NCBI GenBank assembly: GCA_937926185.1
Contig: CALEYM010000589.1
Coordinates: 1 to 36,169, forward strand
Length of the DNA: 36,169 bases
Direction: 5' to 3'
DNA from: an uncultured Bacteroidota bacterium
GTDB lineage: Bacteria > Bacteroidota > Bacteroidia > Chitinophagales > Saprospiraceae
Program-made: the position numbers and the translations under genes
In this document: in pieces, positions 24,502 to 33,006 of the stretch
Layout: each line of letters opens with the position of its first letter
How positions within the stretch are numbered: the stretch's first letter is position 1
Notes under the pieces: model-generated
Databases searched by the model: none
Told to the model about the DNA's origin: nothing
Seen by the model: only the letters and a program-made list of their open reading frames with translations

Positions 24502-27500
24502 ATGCCTCGTTTCACCGCCTTTTTTTTAATCTTCGGATATATGATGACCACTACCGTCTATGGCCAGCAAGCCATGCCGGTTCACTTTGCCCAAGGTACA
24601 ATTTTTTTTCCCGGCAATTTTCAAGCCATGCCGTTGCACTCGTATGCGCATCCCGGTGAATTGGTCAACGGATTTTATTTCCGGTATATCCAGTGCACAC
24701 AAATCCCTGCAGGCCGGCAAAGGCAGGCGTTGGAATCGGCAGGCGTTCAATTTATTTCCTATGTCCCTTATGGCGCCTATTTAGTGGCCTTGCCCGGTTC
24801 TTTCAACCTGAACAAGCTGGAATCCATCCATGTGCGCAGTATCCTGCCGGTTGAGCCGGAGTGGAAACTGGCTGCCAGCCTGAGAGAAGAACCGTACGGC
24901 GAATGGGCCGTGCACGGCGATCTGCTGGATGTTGACATCCAGGTCTACCCTACCCTTTCCATCCGGGAAGGCGCCGCCCGGTGCCGGGAATTGGGTATGA
25001 TTGTCCGGGAAGAAGGCAACCAAAACGGCTATATTGGTCTGCGCATTCCGAAAACACGGACTCTGGCCGTCGCCGCGCTGCCCTTCGTGCGGTATATGGA
25101 ACTGGCGCCCCGGCCGCCAAAACCGGATGACGAAACAGGACGCGCCATTCACCGTTCCGCCTTGCTGGATTCCGGCCATCCGCTGGGCAACAAATTCAAC
25201 GGCGAAGGCGTCAATGTGCTGGTGCGCGACGATGGCCGGGCAGGGCCGCACATCGACTTCAAGGGCAGGATACAAAACAAAACAAACAACGACGATCCGG
25301 TGGATCACGCTGACCGCGTAGGCGGGGCAATAGGCGGCGCCGGCAACCTGAACCCACAATACCGCGGCATGGCAGACGGCGCCAATATTTATTGCACCGA
25401 CTACACTGCCGGTTTCCAGGACGAAACGCTGCCCCTCCACCTCGGTGATAACATTACGATTACCAATACGTCTTACAGCGACGATTGCAACAAGGGCTAC
25501 AGCCTGGCTGCCCAAACGGTCGACCAACAACTTTTTGAACATCCGACCCTGATGCACGTATTTTCCGCCGGCAATTCGGGCACGGAAAATTGCGGGTACG
25601 GCGCCGGTACGGGCTGGGGCAATATTACCGGCGGACACAAAATGGCTAAAAACGCATTGGTGGTGGCCAGCACCGACGCCAACCTGGAATTGAGCTACTT
25701 CTCCAGCCGCGGCCCCGCCCACGACGGCCGCCTGAAGCCGGATATCAGCGGTCTGGGCTCATCGGTCATTACGCCGGTATCCAACAACGACTACATCGTG
25801 TCCAACGGCACCTCCTATTCCGCCCCGGCCATAGCCGGTTGCCTGGCGCAACTGACCCAGGCATATAAAGTTTTTAACAACGGCGAACAACCGGAGGCTG
25901 CATTGCTCAAACTGGCCGTACTCAATACCGCTACCGATGTAGGTAATCCCGGCCCCGACTTCAAATTCGGTTGGGGGATAGTGGACGCCTGGCGCGCCAT
26001 GCGCCTGCTGAAAGACAAACGCTGGACAGGCGGGCAGGTAGAACACCAGATGGCCTCAACCCAAACGCTCCCCCTGTCGGGCGGCATCCGGCAGGCGCGC
26101 ATCATGCTTTATTGGACCGATCCGCCTGCCAGCAAAAATGCCGCGAAAACGCTGGTCAATGACCTCGACCTGAGCATTGTTGCACCCAACGGTACCGTGT
26201 ATTATCCCTGGAAACCCGACCCTACGCCCGATCCCGGCATCCTGAATGCGCCTGCCGGCGCCGGCCGCGATTCCCTGAATAATACGGAACAGGTAGTAAT
26301 CAACGACCCGCTCCCCGGAAACTATACCATCAGGGTCAACGGTTACGAAGTGCCCATGGGCCCGCAAACCTTCCTGCTGGCCTGGGAACTCCTGACCGAT
26401 GACATCGAAATTACCTACCCGGATGGCGGCGTGGCGCTGGTACCCGGCGAAACCGTTCGCCTGCAATGGGACGCGCACGGAAACACCCCCGGTTTCACCC
26501 TGCGTTACTCGACCGATAATGCCAAAACCTGGACGCCCATCAACATCGTGAGCGGTGATAAACGGTTTTACAACTGGACCGTGCCCGATGCCGTGAACAG
26601 CCATCTGCGTTTTTCCATTCTGCGCAGCAACCAACAGGATACCACCGATTACCCGCTCACCATCGCGCCAGTGCCGGCTGGTTTGCGGGTGGAAAAAGTT
26701 TGTCCGGATTCCATGACATTGGCCTGGAACAGGATCAACGACACCCTGCATTCCGATGTATACCTGCTCGGCGGCAAATACATGGAAATTGCCGGTACCA
26801 CTCCCGACTCTTTTATAACCCTCCCCATTCAAAATGCCGGCGTTGAACGATGGTTTTCCGTACGCGCCAGCCATCCCGGTGGCCTGGCCGGACGCCGCGC
26901 GCCGGCTGTCCATTGGCCCGGTGGATTAAAAAACTGCGTTCAGCCGGACAATATAGCACTGACGGGATTGTTATCACCCCCGGCTTTTTCCGTTGTTGCC
27001 TGCGAGCCTGTGACGGATTCCATTACTGTTCAACTTATCAACCAGGGCGCCAACCCTGTTTCAGGCGCCTTTTTATATTACCAACTCAACACCGAAGCGC
27101 CCGTCGGCGAACCGGCGCCTGATATCCCGTCCGGCGATACGTTAAATTTTACCTTCAAAAGTAAATTGGTAATAGATCAAAACGGCCCAACCGTTTTGAG
27201 GGTATGGTCTTCTTATCCCGCCGAAGACGCCCCTTTTGATGATACCCTCCAGATCAGCCTTCAGGCCTTTGTACAACCGGTTGACACCTTTTTTATCAAA
27301 TCCTTTGCAAGCGCCGATTTCCCCCCCGTCGGCTGGAAGGTGGAAAATCCCGATGGCGAAATTTCCTGGGCCAGAACGAACTTTGATGTAGTCGGCGCCA
27401 ATGGCCAAAGCACCCGGGCTGTTTTTCTGAATTGTTACAACTACCACGAACGTGGCGCGCTCGATTACCTGTATCTGCCACCGGTCGATCTGAGTGATAT

Positions 27501-28581
27501 AGAAAATCCGGGCGTGGTATTCGATTTATCGCATACCATATATGATCCCGCGTTTTCGGAACAACTGCGCGTCGAAGTTTTTCCCGGTTGCGACCTGAAT
27601 ACTGCTCCAACGATCTTATGGCTGAAAAATGATCCTGATCTGACTACTACACCGGCGTTTTCCGGCTTCTTTACCCCGGATGATCCGACCGACTGGCGGC
27701 GCGAAGGCGCTTCCCTGAAGAAATTTGAAGGCCAACGGGTGCTTATCCGTTTTGTGTCGACGAACGACTTTGGCAACAACCTGTACCTGGACAATATCGG
27801 CGTTGCCGAATTTAATCCGCCCGCCGCGGTCATACAGCCCGTACCTGATACCCTTTGCCGGGTTCCGGAAACGGTGGAATTCAACGCCGTGCCGGCGGGC
27901 CCGCTGGCCAGTTATTCCTGGCAATTCGGGCCGGGCGCCCTGCCGGCTTCGACCGCTTCCGGCCCCGGGCCGCATATTGTATCCTACCTGACGCCGGGGA
28001 GTAAAAATGTAAGGCTCATTGTCACCGAATCGGGTTACAGCGATACGGCCATGCTGGCCTTGCAGGTGTTGGGGGCGCCGCAGGCCAATTTTACCCCGCT
28101 GATTGCCGGCGCCACGGTTGCCTTTACGAACGGCAGCCAGTATGGAACCTCCTATCTGTGGAATTTTGGCGATGACAGCACCAGTACGGAAACAAATCCT
28201 GTGCATACTTATACCTTGCCCGGTACTTACACCGCAACGCTTTTTGTATTCAATCCCTGCCTTGATACGCCTGCAGTGCATACGCAAACCCTAACGCTCG
28301 ATTTTGTAGGTACGAACGATTTACCGGGATTCAGCAAGTTCCTGGTTGCGCCCAACCCAACAACAGGTGATTTTCGCGTCGACATGTTTGCGGAAAAAGC
28401 CGCGGAGGTGCAACTCGTGTTGCTGGATCTGGCGGGTCGCCGGATAAAAACCGTCGATACAAACGCAATGCCAGGTGCGACGACAGTCAAATTTGAAAAC
28501 CTGAACCTGCCCGCGGGCGTTTACCGGCTGCAGGTGCAAACCGAAAGCGGGTTCCAGGTGTTCAGTGTGGCCGTTCAGTGA
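24502..28581 (+). CDS. Secreted subtilisin-like serine protease with PKD domains and T9SS sorting domain
   Basis: A 1359-residue surface or secreted protease. Signal peptide about residues 1-21 (FFLIFGYMMTTTVYG). The peptidase S8 domain covers about 230-510: catalytic Asp in VLVRDDGRAGPHIDF (Asp243/244), His269 in DHADRVGGAIGGAG, oxyanion Asn358 in VFSAGNSG, and Ser438 in SNGTSYSAPAIAG. The His block departs from the canonical HGTHVAG. A C-terminal beta-sandwich follows. Then come Fn3/Ig-like regions, a jelly-roll segment of choice-of-anchor type (about 930-1110), two PKD-like domains (SYSWQFGPG and YLWNFGDDSTSTETNPVHTY), and a type A T9SS C-terminal domain (FLVAPNPTTGDFRVDM, LPAGVYRLQVQTESG). 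Export therefore goes through Sec, then T9SS. The HDAC-fold gene starts 7 bp after its stop. Confidence 0.94.
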   Translation: MPRFTAFFLIFGYMMTTTVYGQQAMPVHFAQGTIFFPGNFQAMPLHSYAHPGELVNGFYFRYIQCTQIPAGRQRQALESAGVQFISYVPYGAYLVALPGSFNLNKLESIHVRSILPVEPEWKLAASLREEPYGEWAVHGDLLDVDIQVYPTLSIREGAARCRELGMIVREEGNQNGYIGLRIPKTRTLAVAALPFVRYMELAPRPPKPDDETGRAIHRSALLDSGHPLGNKFNGEGVNVLVRDDGRAGPHIDFKGRIQNKTNNDDPVDHADRVGGAIGGAGNLNPQYRGMADGANIYCTDYTAGFQDETLPLHLGDNITITNTSYSDDCNKGYSLAAQTVDQQLFEHPTLMHVFSAGNSGTENCGYGAGTGWGNITGGHKMAKNALVVASTDANLELSYFSSRGPAHDGRLKPDISGLGSSVITPVSNNDYIVSNGTSYSAPAIAGCLAQLTQAYKVFNNGEQPEAALLKLAVLNTATDVGNPGPDFKFGWGIVDAWRAMRLLKDKRWTGGQVEHQMASTQTLPLSGGIRQARIMLYWTDPPASKNAAKTLVNDLDLSIVAPNGTVYYPWKPDPTPDPGILNAPAGAGRDSLNNTEQVVINDPLPGNYTIRVNGYEVPMGPQTFLLAWELLTDDIEITYPDGGVALVPGETVRLQWDAHGNTPGFTLRYSTDNAKTWTPINIVSGDKRFYNWTVPDAVNSHLRFSILRSNQQDTTDYPLTIAPVPAGLRVEKVCPDSMTLAWNRINDTLHSDVYLLGGKYMEIAGTTPDSFITLPIQNAGVERWFSVRASHPGGLAGRRAPAVHWPGGLKNCVQPDNIALTGLLSPPAFSVVACEPVTDSITVQLINQGANPVSGAFLYYQLNTEAPVGEPAPDIPSGDTLNFTFKSKLVIDQNGPTVLRVWSSYPAEDAPFDDTLQISLQAFVQPVDTFFIKSFASADFPPVGWKVENPDGEISWARTNFDVVGANGQSTRAVFLNCYNYHERGALDYLYLPPVDLSDIENPGVVFDLSHTIYDPAFSEQLRVEVFPGCDLNTAPTILWLKNDPDLTTTPAFSGFFTPDDPTDWRREGASLKKFEGQRVLIRFVSTNDFGNNLYLDNIGVAEFNPPAAVIQPVPDTLCRVPETVEFNAVPAGPLASYSWQFGPGALPASTASGPGPHIVSYLTPGSKNVRLIVTESGYSDTAMLALQVLGAPQANFTPLIAGATVAFTNGSQYGTSYLWNFGDDSTSTETNPVHTYTLPGTYTATLFVFNPCLDTPAVHTQTLTLDFVGTNDLPGFSKFLVAPNPTTGDFRVDMFAEKAAEVQLVLLDLAGRRIKTVDTNAMPGATTVKFENLNLPAGVYRLQVQTESGFQVFSVAVQ

Positions 28582-28588
28582 TTCCGAC

Positions 28589-29491
28589 ATGCTGAAAATT
28601 GCGTATTCCCCGGTCTACAAATACGAGCTGCCAGAGGGCCACCGCTTCCCCATGGCGAAATATGAGCTCATTCCCGAGCAGTTGTTGTACGAAGGTACGG
28701 TAAAAGAACAAAACTTTTTCCACCCGTCGATGCTCCAACCGGAAGATGGCCTGCTGACACATACGCGGGAATACTGGGATAAACTGACGAATGTCACGCT
28801 CAGCGAGCGCGAGATCCGCGCTATCGGCTTTCCCATCAATGAAAAATTCGTCGTTCGGGGGCGGCATATCGCCCAGGGCACCGTCGAGGCGGCCCTGTTT
28901 GCCCTGGAACACGGCGTGGCGATGAACGTGGCCGGCGGCACGCACCACGCTTTCGCCGGCCGCGGCGAAGGATTTTGTTGCTTCAACGATCAGGCCGTGG
29001 CATCTAATTATTTGTTAAACAAAGGTTTAGCTCGAAAAATTCTGATCGTGGACCTCGATGTGCACCAGGGCAACGGTACCGCCCACATCTTTCAAAACGA
29101 ATCCAGGGTGTTTACCTTTTCCATGCACGGCGCCCGGAACTACCCGCTGCGGAAAGAAACATCCGATCTCGATGTTGCCCTGCCCGATGGCATGACCGAC
29201 GAGCCCTATCTCCGTCTGCTGCGCGAGACTTTGCCCCGCCTGGCCGACAACGTTCAACCCGATTTCATTTTTTACCTCGGCGGGGTCGATATCCTGGAAA
29301 CGGACAAACTTGGCAGGCTCAACATAAGCCGGGCAGGATGCCGGGAACGCGACCGGATCGTGCTCGATTTTTGCCGCCGCAACAGGGTGCCGGTGGCAGT
29401 GAGCATGGGTGGGGGCTATTCCGCACGCCTGGCCGATATCGTGGAAGCGCACGCCAATACCTTTCTGGTCGCCCAGGAATTATTTTTTTAA
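28589..29491 (+). CDS. Histone deacetylase-fold enzyme (AcuC/class IV-like)
   Basis: A 300-residue cytoplasmic zinc amidohydrolase of the HDAC superfamily, which removes acetyl groups from lysine or polyamine substrates. Catalytic features are visible: the His pair in GGTHHAF (119-120), zinc ligands in IVDLDVHQGNGT (Asp157, His159), the third ligand in FYLGGVDILETDKLGRL, and the glycine-rich VSMGGGYS. ATG 28589 is used because an in-frame GTG at 28565 lies inside the upstream gene and adds non-family sequence. It follows the secreted subtilase by 7 bp, so the two are probably co-transcribed although their products act in different compartments. The substrate cannot be deduced. Confidence 0.92.
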   Translation: MLKIAYSPVYKYELPEGHRFPMAKYELIPEQLLYEGTVKEQNFFHPSMLQPEDGLLTHTREYWDKLTNVTLSEREIRAIGFPINEKFVVRGRHIAQGTVEAALFALEHGVAMNVAGGTHHAFAGRGEGFCCFNDQAVASNYLLNKGLARKILIVDLDVHQGNGTAHIFQNESRVFTFSMHGARNYPLRKETSDLDVALPDGMTDEPYLRLLRETLPRLADNVQPDFIFYLGGVDILETDKLGRLNISRAGCRERDRIVLDFCRRNRVPVAVSMGGGYSARLADIVEAHANTFLVAQELFF

Positions 29492-29524
29492 TCGAGGATC
29501 TCTAAACAATTTCTTTTCACTTGT

Positions 29525-29556
29525 TTGCAGTTTTATCCGAATTCGTTGTACCTTTG
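29525..29556 (+). promoter_or_regulatory. Bacteroidota promoter of rpsU
   Basis: TTG (29525-29527), 21 nt, TACCTTTG (29549-29556), an exact TAnnTTTG. The TTGTACCTTTGC core is identical to that of the lipoprotein promoter at 22287-22299. The leader to the rpsU start is about 45 nt. Confidence 0.78.
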
Positions 29557-29593
29557 CAGCCCGAATTTTTCACATCACAAACATTTATCAAAA

Positions 29594-29600
29594 AAGGAGA
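29594..29600 (+). promoter_or_regulatory. Strong Shine-Dalgarno sequence before rpsU
   Basis: AAGGAGA within AAAAAGGAGA (29591-29600), six bases before the ATG at 29607. It is exceptional in this window, where other starts lack a Shine-Dalgarno sequence. In Flavobacterium johnsoniae the ribosomal anti-SD is masked by a pocket including bS21, and rpsU itself keeps a strong SD that allows feedback by bS21-deficient ribosomes. The same arrangement is visible here. Confidence 0.85.
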
Positions 29601-29606
29601 ATTTAC

Positions 29607-29801
29607 ATGCTCATCGTTGAGGTAAAAGACGGCGAAGCCATCGACAAGGTACTCAAAAAGTACAAAAAGAAATTTGAACGCGCCGGTATCCTGAAGGAAC
29701 TGCGCCGCCGCAAAGCATTCAGCAAACCCTCGGTGGAACGCCGCACGGAAGTTCTGAAAGCCGTGTACAAAGAAGAAATGTACGGCAACAAAAACGATTA
29801 A
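29607..29801 (+). CDS. rpsU: 30S ribosomal protein bS21
   Basis: A 64-residue basic ribosomal protein with the typical bS21 order: MLIVEVKDGEAIDKVLKKYK, KKFERAGILKELRRRKAFSK, PSVERRTEVLKAVYKEEMY. In the 30S subunit it sits at the platform near the 3' end of 16S rRNA. In Bacteroidota it helps sequester the anti-Shine-Dalgarno sequence. The start at 29607 is fixed by family alignment and by the strong SD at 29594-29600; a longer in-frame reading from 29409 runs through the HDAC gene and is not real. The recombinase gene follows after a 1-nt gap, implying a bicistronic message. Confidence 0.96.
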   Translation: MLIVEVKDGEAIDKVLKKYKKKFERAGILKELRRRKAFSKPSVERRTEVLKAVYKEEMYGNKND

Positions 29802-29802
29802 T

Positions 29803-30711
29803 TTGTTCCACGAAGAATCGTTTTATCAGTACCTGGCGCTGGAGCGCCGCTTTTCGCCGCACACGCTGGCGGCTTATAAAAACGATTTAGGGAACTTCAT
29901 TTCATATATTACAGCGAAACAATGCCTTACTTCGGTTGCCGAAGTAAGGCATCTGCATGTAAGGGGCTGGGCTGCCGCCCAGATGCAGGAAGGCCTGAGC
30001 GCCCGCAGCGTCAACAGGCGCCTGTCGTGCCTGCACAGCTATTTCCGTTTTTTAAAAAAAAGGGGCCTGATAAACAAAGACCCCATGCAAAAGGTATTGG
30101 CGCCCAAAACCGGCAAACGGCTGCCCGTGTTTGTGCAGGAACAACAAATGGCTTTGTTGTTTTCCGAAATCCCTTTCCCCGACAATTATCAGGGCTTGCT
30201 CGACCGCTTGGTGCTGGAGATCCTGTATGCTACCGGCATGCGCCGCGGCGAACTGGTCAACCTGAAAGTTTCCGACATCGACATATCCCGCATGATATTC
30301 CGGATAACCGGTAAGGGAGGAAAGGAACGTATGGCGCCTTTTGCCAGATATCTGGCCGAACTTCTGGAACGTTACCTTTCCTCCCGGACAAATACCTTTC
30401 CGACCAACAACGAACCCTGGCTTTTCCTGAATAAAAAAGGCGAAAAACTACCCGCGGGATCGGTATATTATATTGTAAAAAAATACCTGTCGCGGGTGAC
30501 TACCGCCGAACAACGCGGCCCGCACGTGCTGCGCCATTCGTTCGCCACCCATTTATCCAACCGGGGCGCCGACCTCAACGCCATCAAAGAACTGCTCGGC
30601 CACAGCAGCCTGGCAGCCACGCAAGTATACACCCACAACTCCATCGTCCGGCTCATCGAAGTATATGAACAGGCCCACCCAAAAGGAAAAGATGAAGAAG
30701 ACGCCCAATGA
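29803..30711 (+). CDS. xerC: Tyrosine recombinase XerC/XerD
   Basis: A 302-residue site-specific recombinase that resolves chromosome dimers. It has an N-terminal core-binding SAM-like domain (SFYQYLALERRFSPHTLAAYK, LSARSVNRRLSCLHSYFRFL) and a catalytic domain with the full set: Arg147 in ATGMRRGEL, Lys in GKGGKERMAP, His241 and Arg244 in HVLRHSFATHL, His267 in LGHSSL and nucleophile Tyr276 in QVYTHNS. The length is normal. It has to start at TTG 29803, one base after the rpsU stop, since no ATG exists near the N-terminus; coupling to rpsU translation would explain the weak start. Whether it is the XerC or XerD partner cannot be settled here. The stop codon is embedded in the CAATGACG repeat. 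Confidence 0.92.
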   Translation: MFHEESFYQYLALERRFSPHTLAAYKNDLGNFISYITAKQCLTSVAEVRHLHVRGWAAAQMQEGLSARSVNRRLSCLHSYFRFLKKRGLINKDPMQKVLAPKTGKRLPVFVQEQQMALLFSEIPFPDNYQGLLDRLVLEILYATGMRRGELVNLKVSDIDISRMIFRITGKGGKERMAPFARYLAELLERYLSSRTNTFPTNNEPWLFLNKKGEKLPAGSVYYIVKKYLSRVTTAEQRGPHVLRHSFATHLSNRGADLNAIKELLGHSSLAATQVYTHNSIVRLIEVYEQAHPKGKDEEDAQ

Positions 30712-30727
30712 CGCAATGACGACGCCC
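30700..30727. repeat. Stop-anchored short tandem repeat (CAATGACG unit)
   Basis: CAATGACG at 30706-30713 contains the xer stop TGA and is followed directly by CAATGACG at 30714-30721. GACGCCC flanks the pair as a direct repeat (30700-30706 and 30721-30727). There is no inverted arm. Confidence 0.7.
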
Positions 30728-30772
30728 GCTGCTAAAAAACAGAAAGGGTTTCTGGCTCTTGAACAATCAACC

Positions 30773-30780
30773 TATTTTTG
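30773..30780 (+). promoter_or_regulatory. Probable -7 element upstream of the acyl-CoA dehydrogenase gene
   Basis: TATTTTTG matches TAnnTTTG exactly, 72 nt before the ATG at 30852. A -33 TTG at the proper spacing is absent (the best candidate is TCTGG near 30751-30755), so confidence is moderate. Confidence 0.5.
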
Positions 30781-30851
30781 CATTTAATTCCGGCATTTAA
30801 CCGGCTGCATTCACCACAGCAGTATTTTATTATCCAAATCCAGGTAAAATC

Positions 30852-32000
30852 ATGACAAATACGGCGGAAATCCTGACCGACAACCTGCAACTGATCCGCG
30901 AAAGCGCGCGCGATTTCGCGGAAACCTATATTCGCCCCCACGTAATGGAATGGGATGAAACGCAACATTTCCCCAAAGATTTGTTCCATCAGATGGGCGA
31001 ACACGGATTTCTCGGCGTTTTGGTGCCTGAAATGTATGGTGGCGCCGGACTCGGTTACGCGGAGTACATTACTATTATTGAAGAAATTGCCAAGGTGTGC
31101 GGTTCCATCGGCTTGAGTGTCGCGGCTCACAATTCACTTTGCACCAATCATATCCTGAGCTTTGGCAGCGAAGAACAAAAACAAAAATACCTGCCCTTGC
31201 TCGCCACCGGAAAATGGATCGGCGCCTGGGGCCTCACCGAGCCGAACACCGGCAGCGATGCCGGGCGGATGCAGTGCGTGGCCCGTCGCGACGGCGATTA
31301 TTACGTGATCGACGGCACCAAATCCTGGATCACACACGGTATTTCCGGCGACGTGGCCGTGGTGATCGTACGCACCGGCGAATTGCTCGACAGCCGCGGC
31401 ATGACGGCTTTTATCGTCGAACGCGGCATGCCGGGTTTCCGGGGCGGTAAAAAAGAAAATAAACTCGGCATGCGCGCCAGCGAAACCGCCGAACTGATCT
31501 TCGACAACTGCCGGATACATAAAAGCCAGATGCTCGGCCAGGAAGGAGAGGGATTTATTCAGGCTATGAAGATTCTCGACGGAGGGCGTATCTCTATTGC
31601 CGCGCTATCTCTCGGCATTGCGAAAGGCGCTTACGAAGCATCGGTGAAATACGCCAGGGAACGGCAACAATTCGGCCAGCCTATCGCCAACTTTCAGGGT
31701 ATCAGTTTCAAGCTGGCCGACATGGCCACTAAAATAAATGCAGCCGAATTGTTGACCCGCCAGGCCGGCGATCTCAAAACCGCCAATGAAAAATGCACCA
31801 AAGAAGCCGCCATGGCAAAATATTACGCCTCCGAGGTAGCCGTGGAAGTCAGCACCGATGCCGTGCAGGTTCATGGCGGATACGGCTATACCAAAGATTT
31901 CCCGGTGGAAAAATTCTACCGCGATTCCAAACTCTGCACCATTGGAGAAGGCACATCCGAAATTCAGAAAATAGTAATTGCCCGGGAAGTGTTGCGGTGA
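30852..32000 (+). CDS. Acyl-CoA dehydrogenase
   Basis: A 382-residue FAD flavoenzyme that introduces the alpha-beta double bond into acyl-CoA esters in fatty acid or branched-chain amino acid breakdown. Family signatures are present: GAWGLTEPNTGSDAG (FAD and substrate binding), SWITHGISGD, RERQQFGQPIANFQGISFKL, QVHGGYGYTKDFPVEKFYRD, and CTIGEGTSEIQKIVIAREVL with the catalytic Glu366 in the short-chain/butyryl-type position. The closest match by motif is the short-chain or butyryl-CoA group; chain length is inference. No electron-transfer flavoprotein genes are adjacent. A likely promoter lies 72 nt upstream. A degenerate repeat tract begins right after the stop. Confidence 0.94.
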   Translation: MTNTAEILTDNLQLIRESARDFAETYIRPHVMEWDETQHFPKDLFHQMGEHGFLGVLVPEMYGGAGLGYAEYITIIEEIAKVCGSIGLSVAAHNSLCTNHILSFGSEEQKQKYLPLLATGKWIGAWGLTEPNTGSDAGRMQCVARRDGDYYVIDGTKSWITHGISGDVAVVIVRTGELLDSRGMTAFIVERGMPGFRGGKKENKLGMRASETAELIFDNCRIHKSQMLGQEGEGFIQAMKILDGGRISIAALSLGIAKGAYEASVKYARERQQFGQPIANFQGISFKLADMATKINAAELLTRQAGDLKTANEKCTKEAAMAKYYASEVAVEVSTDAVQVHGGYGYTKDFPVEKFYRDSKLCTIGEGTSEIQKIVIAREVLR

Positions 32001-32034
32001 CAGGCAATTGGCAGTGAGCAATAGGCAGGCTGCC
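32001..32034. repeat. Degenerate short repeat tract after acyl-CoA dehydrogenase stop
   Basis: Variants of GGCAATT, GGCAGTGA, GCAATA and GGCAG follow one another immediately after the TGA at 31998-32000. CAATAGGCAG is shared with the tract at 22866-22875. No strong inverted arm is seen. Confidence 0.55.
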
Positions 32035-32100
32035 CTGTTGTACAGGTCGTTTCTGAGCATTACCGCGGCGCGCCGGGTATTCTTGCAAAAAAACTAATCC

Positions 32101-33006
32101 ATGAAAATTCACACCCTCGACCTGGGCTTCAAACAACTGGAACATACCATCGCCGCCTTTGTCCTCGAAGGCCCCGGCGGATTGGCCCTGGTCGAGACCG
32201 GCCCGTATTCCACTTTCCCGCAACTGGAAGATGCCATTGAAGCGAAAGGTTGGAGCCTGAGCGATTTCAGACACGTCTTTCTGTCCCACATTCACTTCGA
32301 TCACGCCGGGGCGGCCTGGGCTTTGGCCCGGTCTGGCGCCAGGATATATGTGCACCCGCGCGGATTGCCGCACCTGGCCAGCCCGGAAAAATTGTACAAT
32401 TCCGCCCGCATGATCTATGGCGACGAAATGGATACCTTGTGGGGGCGCATGGAGCCGATACCGGAAGACCAACTCTACGCTCCTGAACACGGCGAGCGAA
32501 TAACCGCGGCCGGTTTGCAGTTCAGGGCCTGGTATACGCCCGGACATGCCGTACACCATATCGCCTGGGAAGCGGGGGCGGAAACTGGCGATCCCGTGTT
32601 GTTTACCGGCGATGTGGCAGGCGTAAAAATTGACGCCTATCCGGTAGCGCCGCCCTGCCCTCCGCCGGATATTAATATTGAAGACTGGCAATCTTCGCTA
32701 CAATTGTTGCGCGAACTGCCAGTGAATACGCTTTACCTTACCCATTTCGGAAAAATTACCGATAAACACACACACCTGAACGCCCTTGAATCACGGTTGC
32801 TTGCCTGGGCCGATTGGATGAAACCTTATGCCGCGGCTCAAACGCCCGCGCCGGAGATCATTCCGGCTTTTGAGGCTTTCGTGCGTGAAGAATTAACTGC
32901 CGAAGGTGTGGATGCCCCGGCATTGGCGCAATATGAGGCAGCTAATCCGGCCTTTATGTCCGTGGCCGGTTTGATGCGTTACTGGAGCAAAAAACTGGCA
33001 AAATGA
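32101..33006 (+). CDS. Metallo-beta-lactamase-fold hydrolase
   Basis: A 301-residue cytoplasmic metallohydrolase. The metal-binding motif is SHIHFDHAG (His63, His65, Asp67, His68). Further ligands are in WYTPGHAVHHIAW, LFTGDVAGVKI and YLTHFG. The family covers glyoxalase II, lactonases, phosphodiesterases and others; the substrate is not identifiable. There is no signal peptide. Its stop overlaps the start of rfaE1 by ATGA (33003-33006), so the two are translationally coupled. It begins 100 nt after the acyl-CoA dehydrogenase gene, with no clear promoter between. Confidence 0.9.
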   Translation: MKIHTLDLGFKQLEHTIAAFVLEGPGGLALVETGPYSTFPQLEDAIEAKGWSLSDFRHVFLSHIHFDHAGAAWALARSGARIYVHPRGLPHLASPEKLYNSARMIYGDEMDTLWGRMEPIPEDQLYAPEHGERITAAGLQFRAWYTPGHAVHHIAWEAGAETGDPVLFTGDVAGVKIDAYPVAPPCPPPDINIEDWQSSLQLLRELPVNTLYLTHFGKITDKHTHLNALESRLLAWADWMKPYAAAQTPAPEIIPAFEAFVREELTAEGVDAPALAQYEAANPAFMSVAGLMRYWSKKLAK

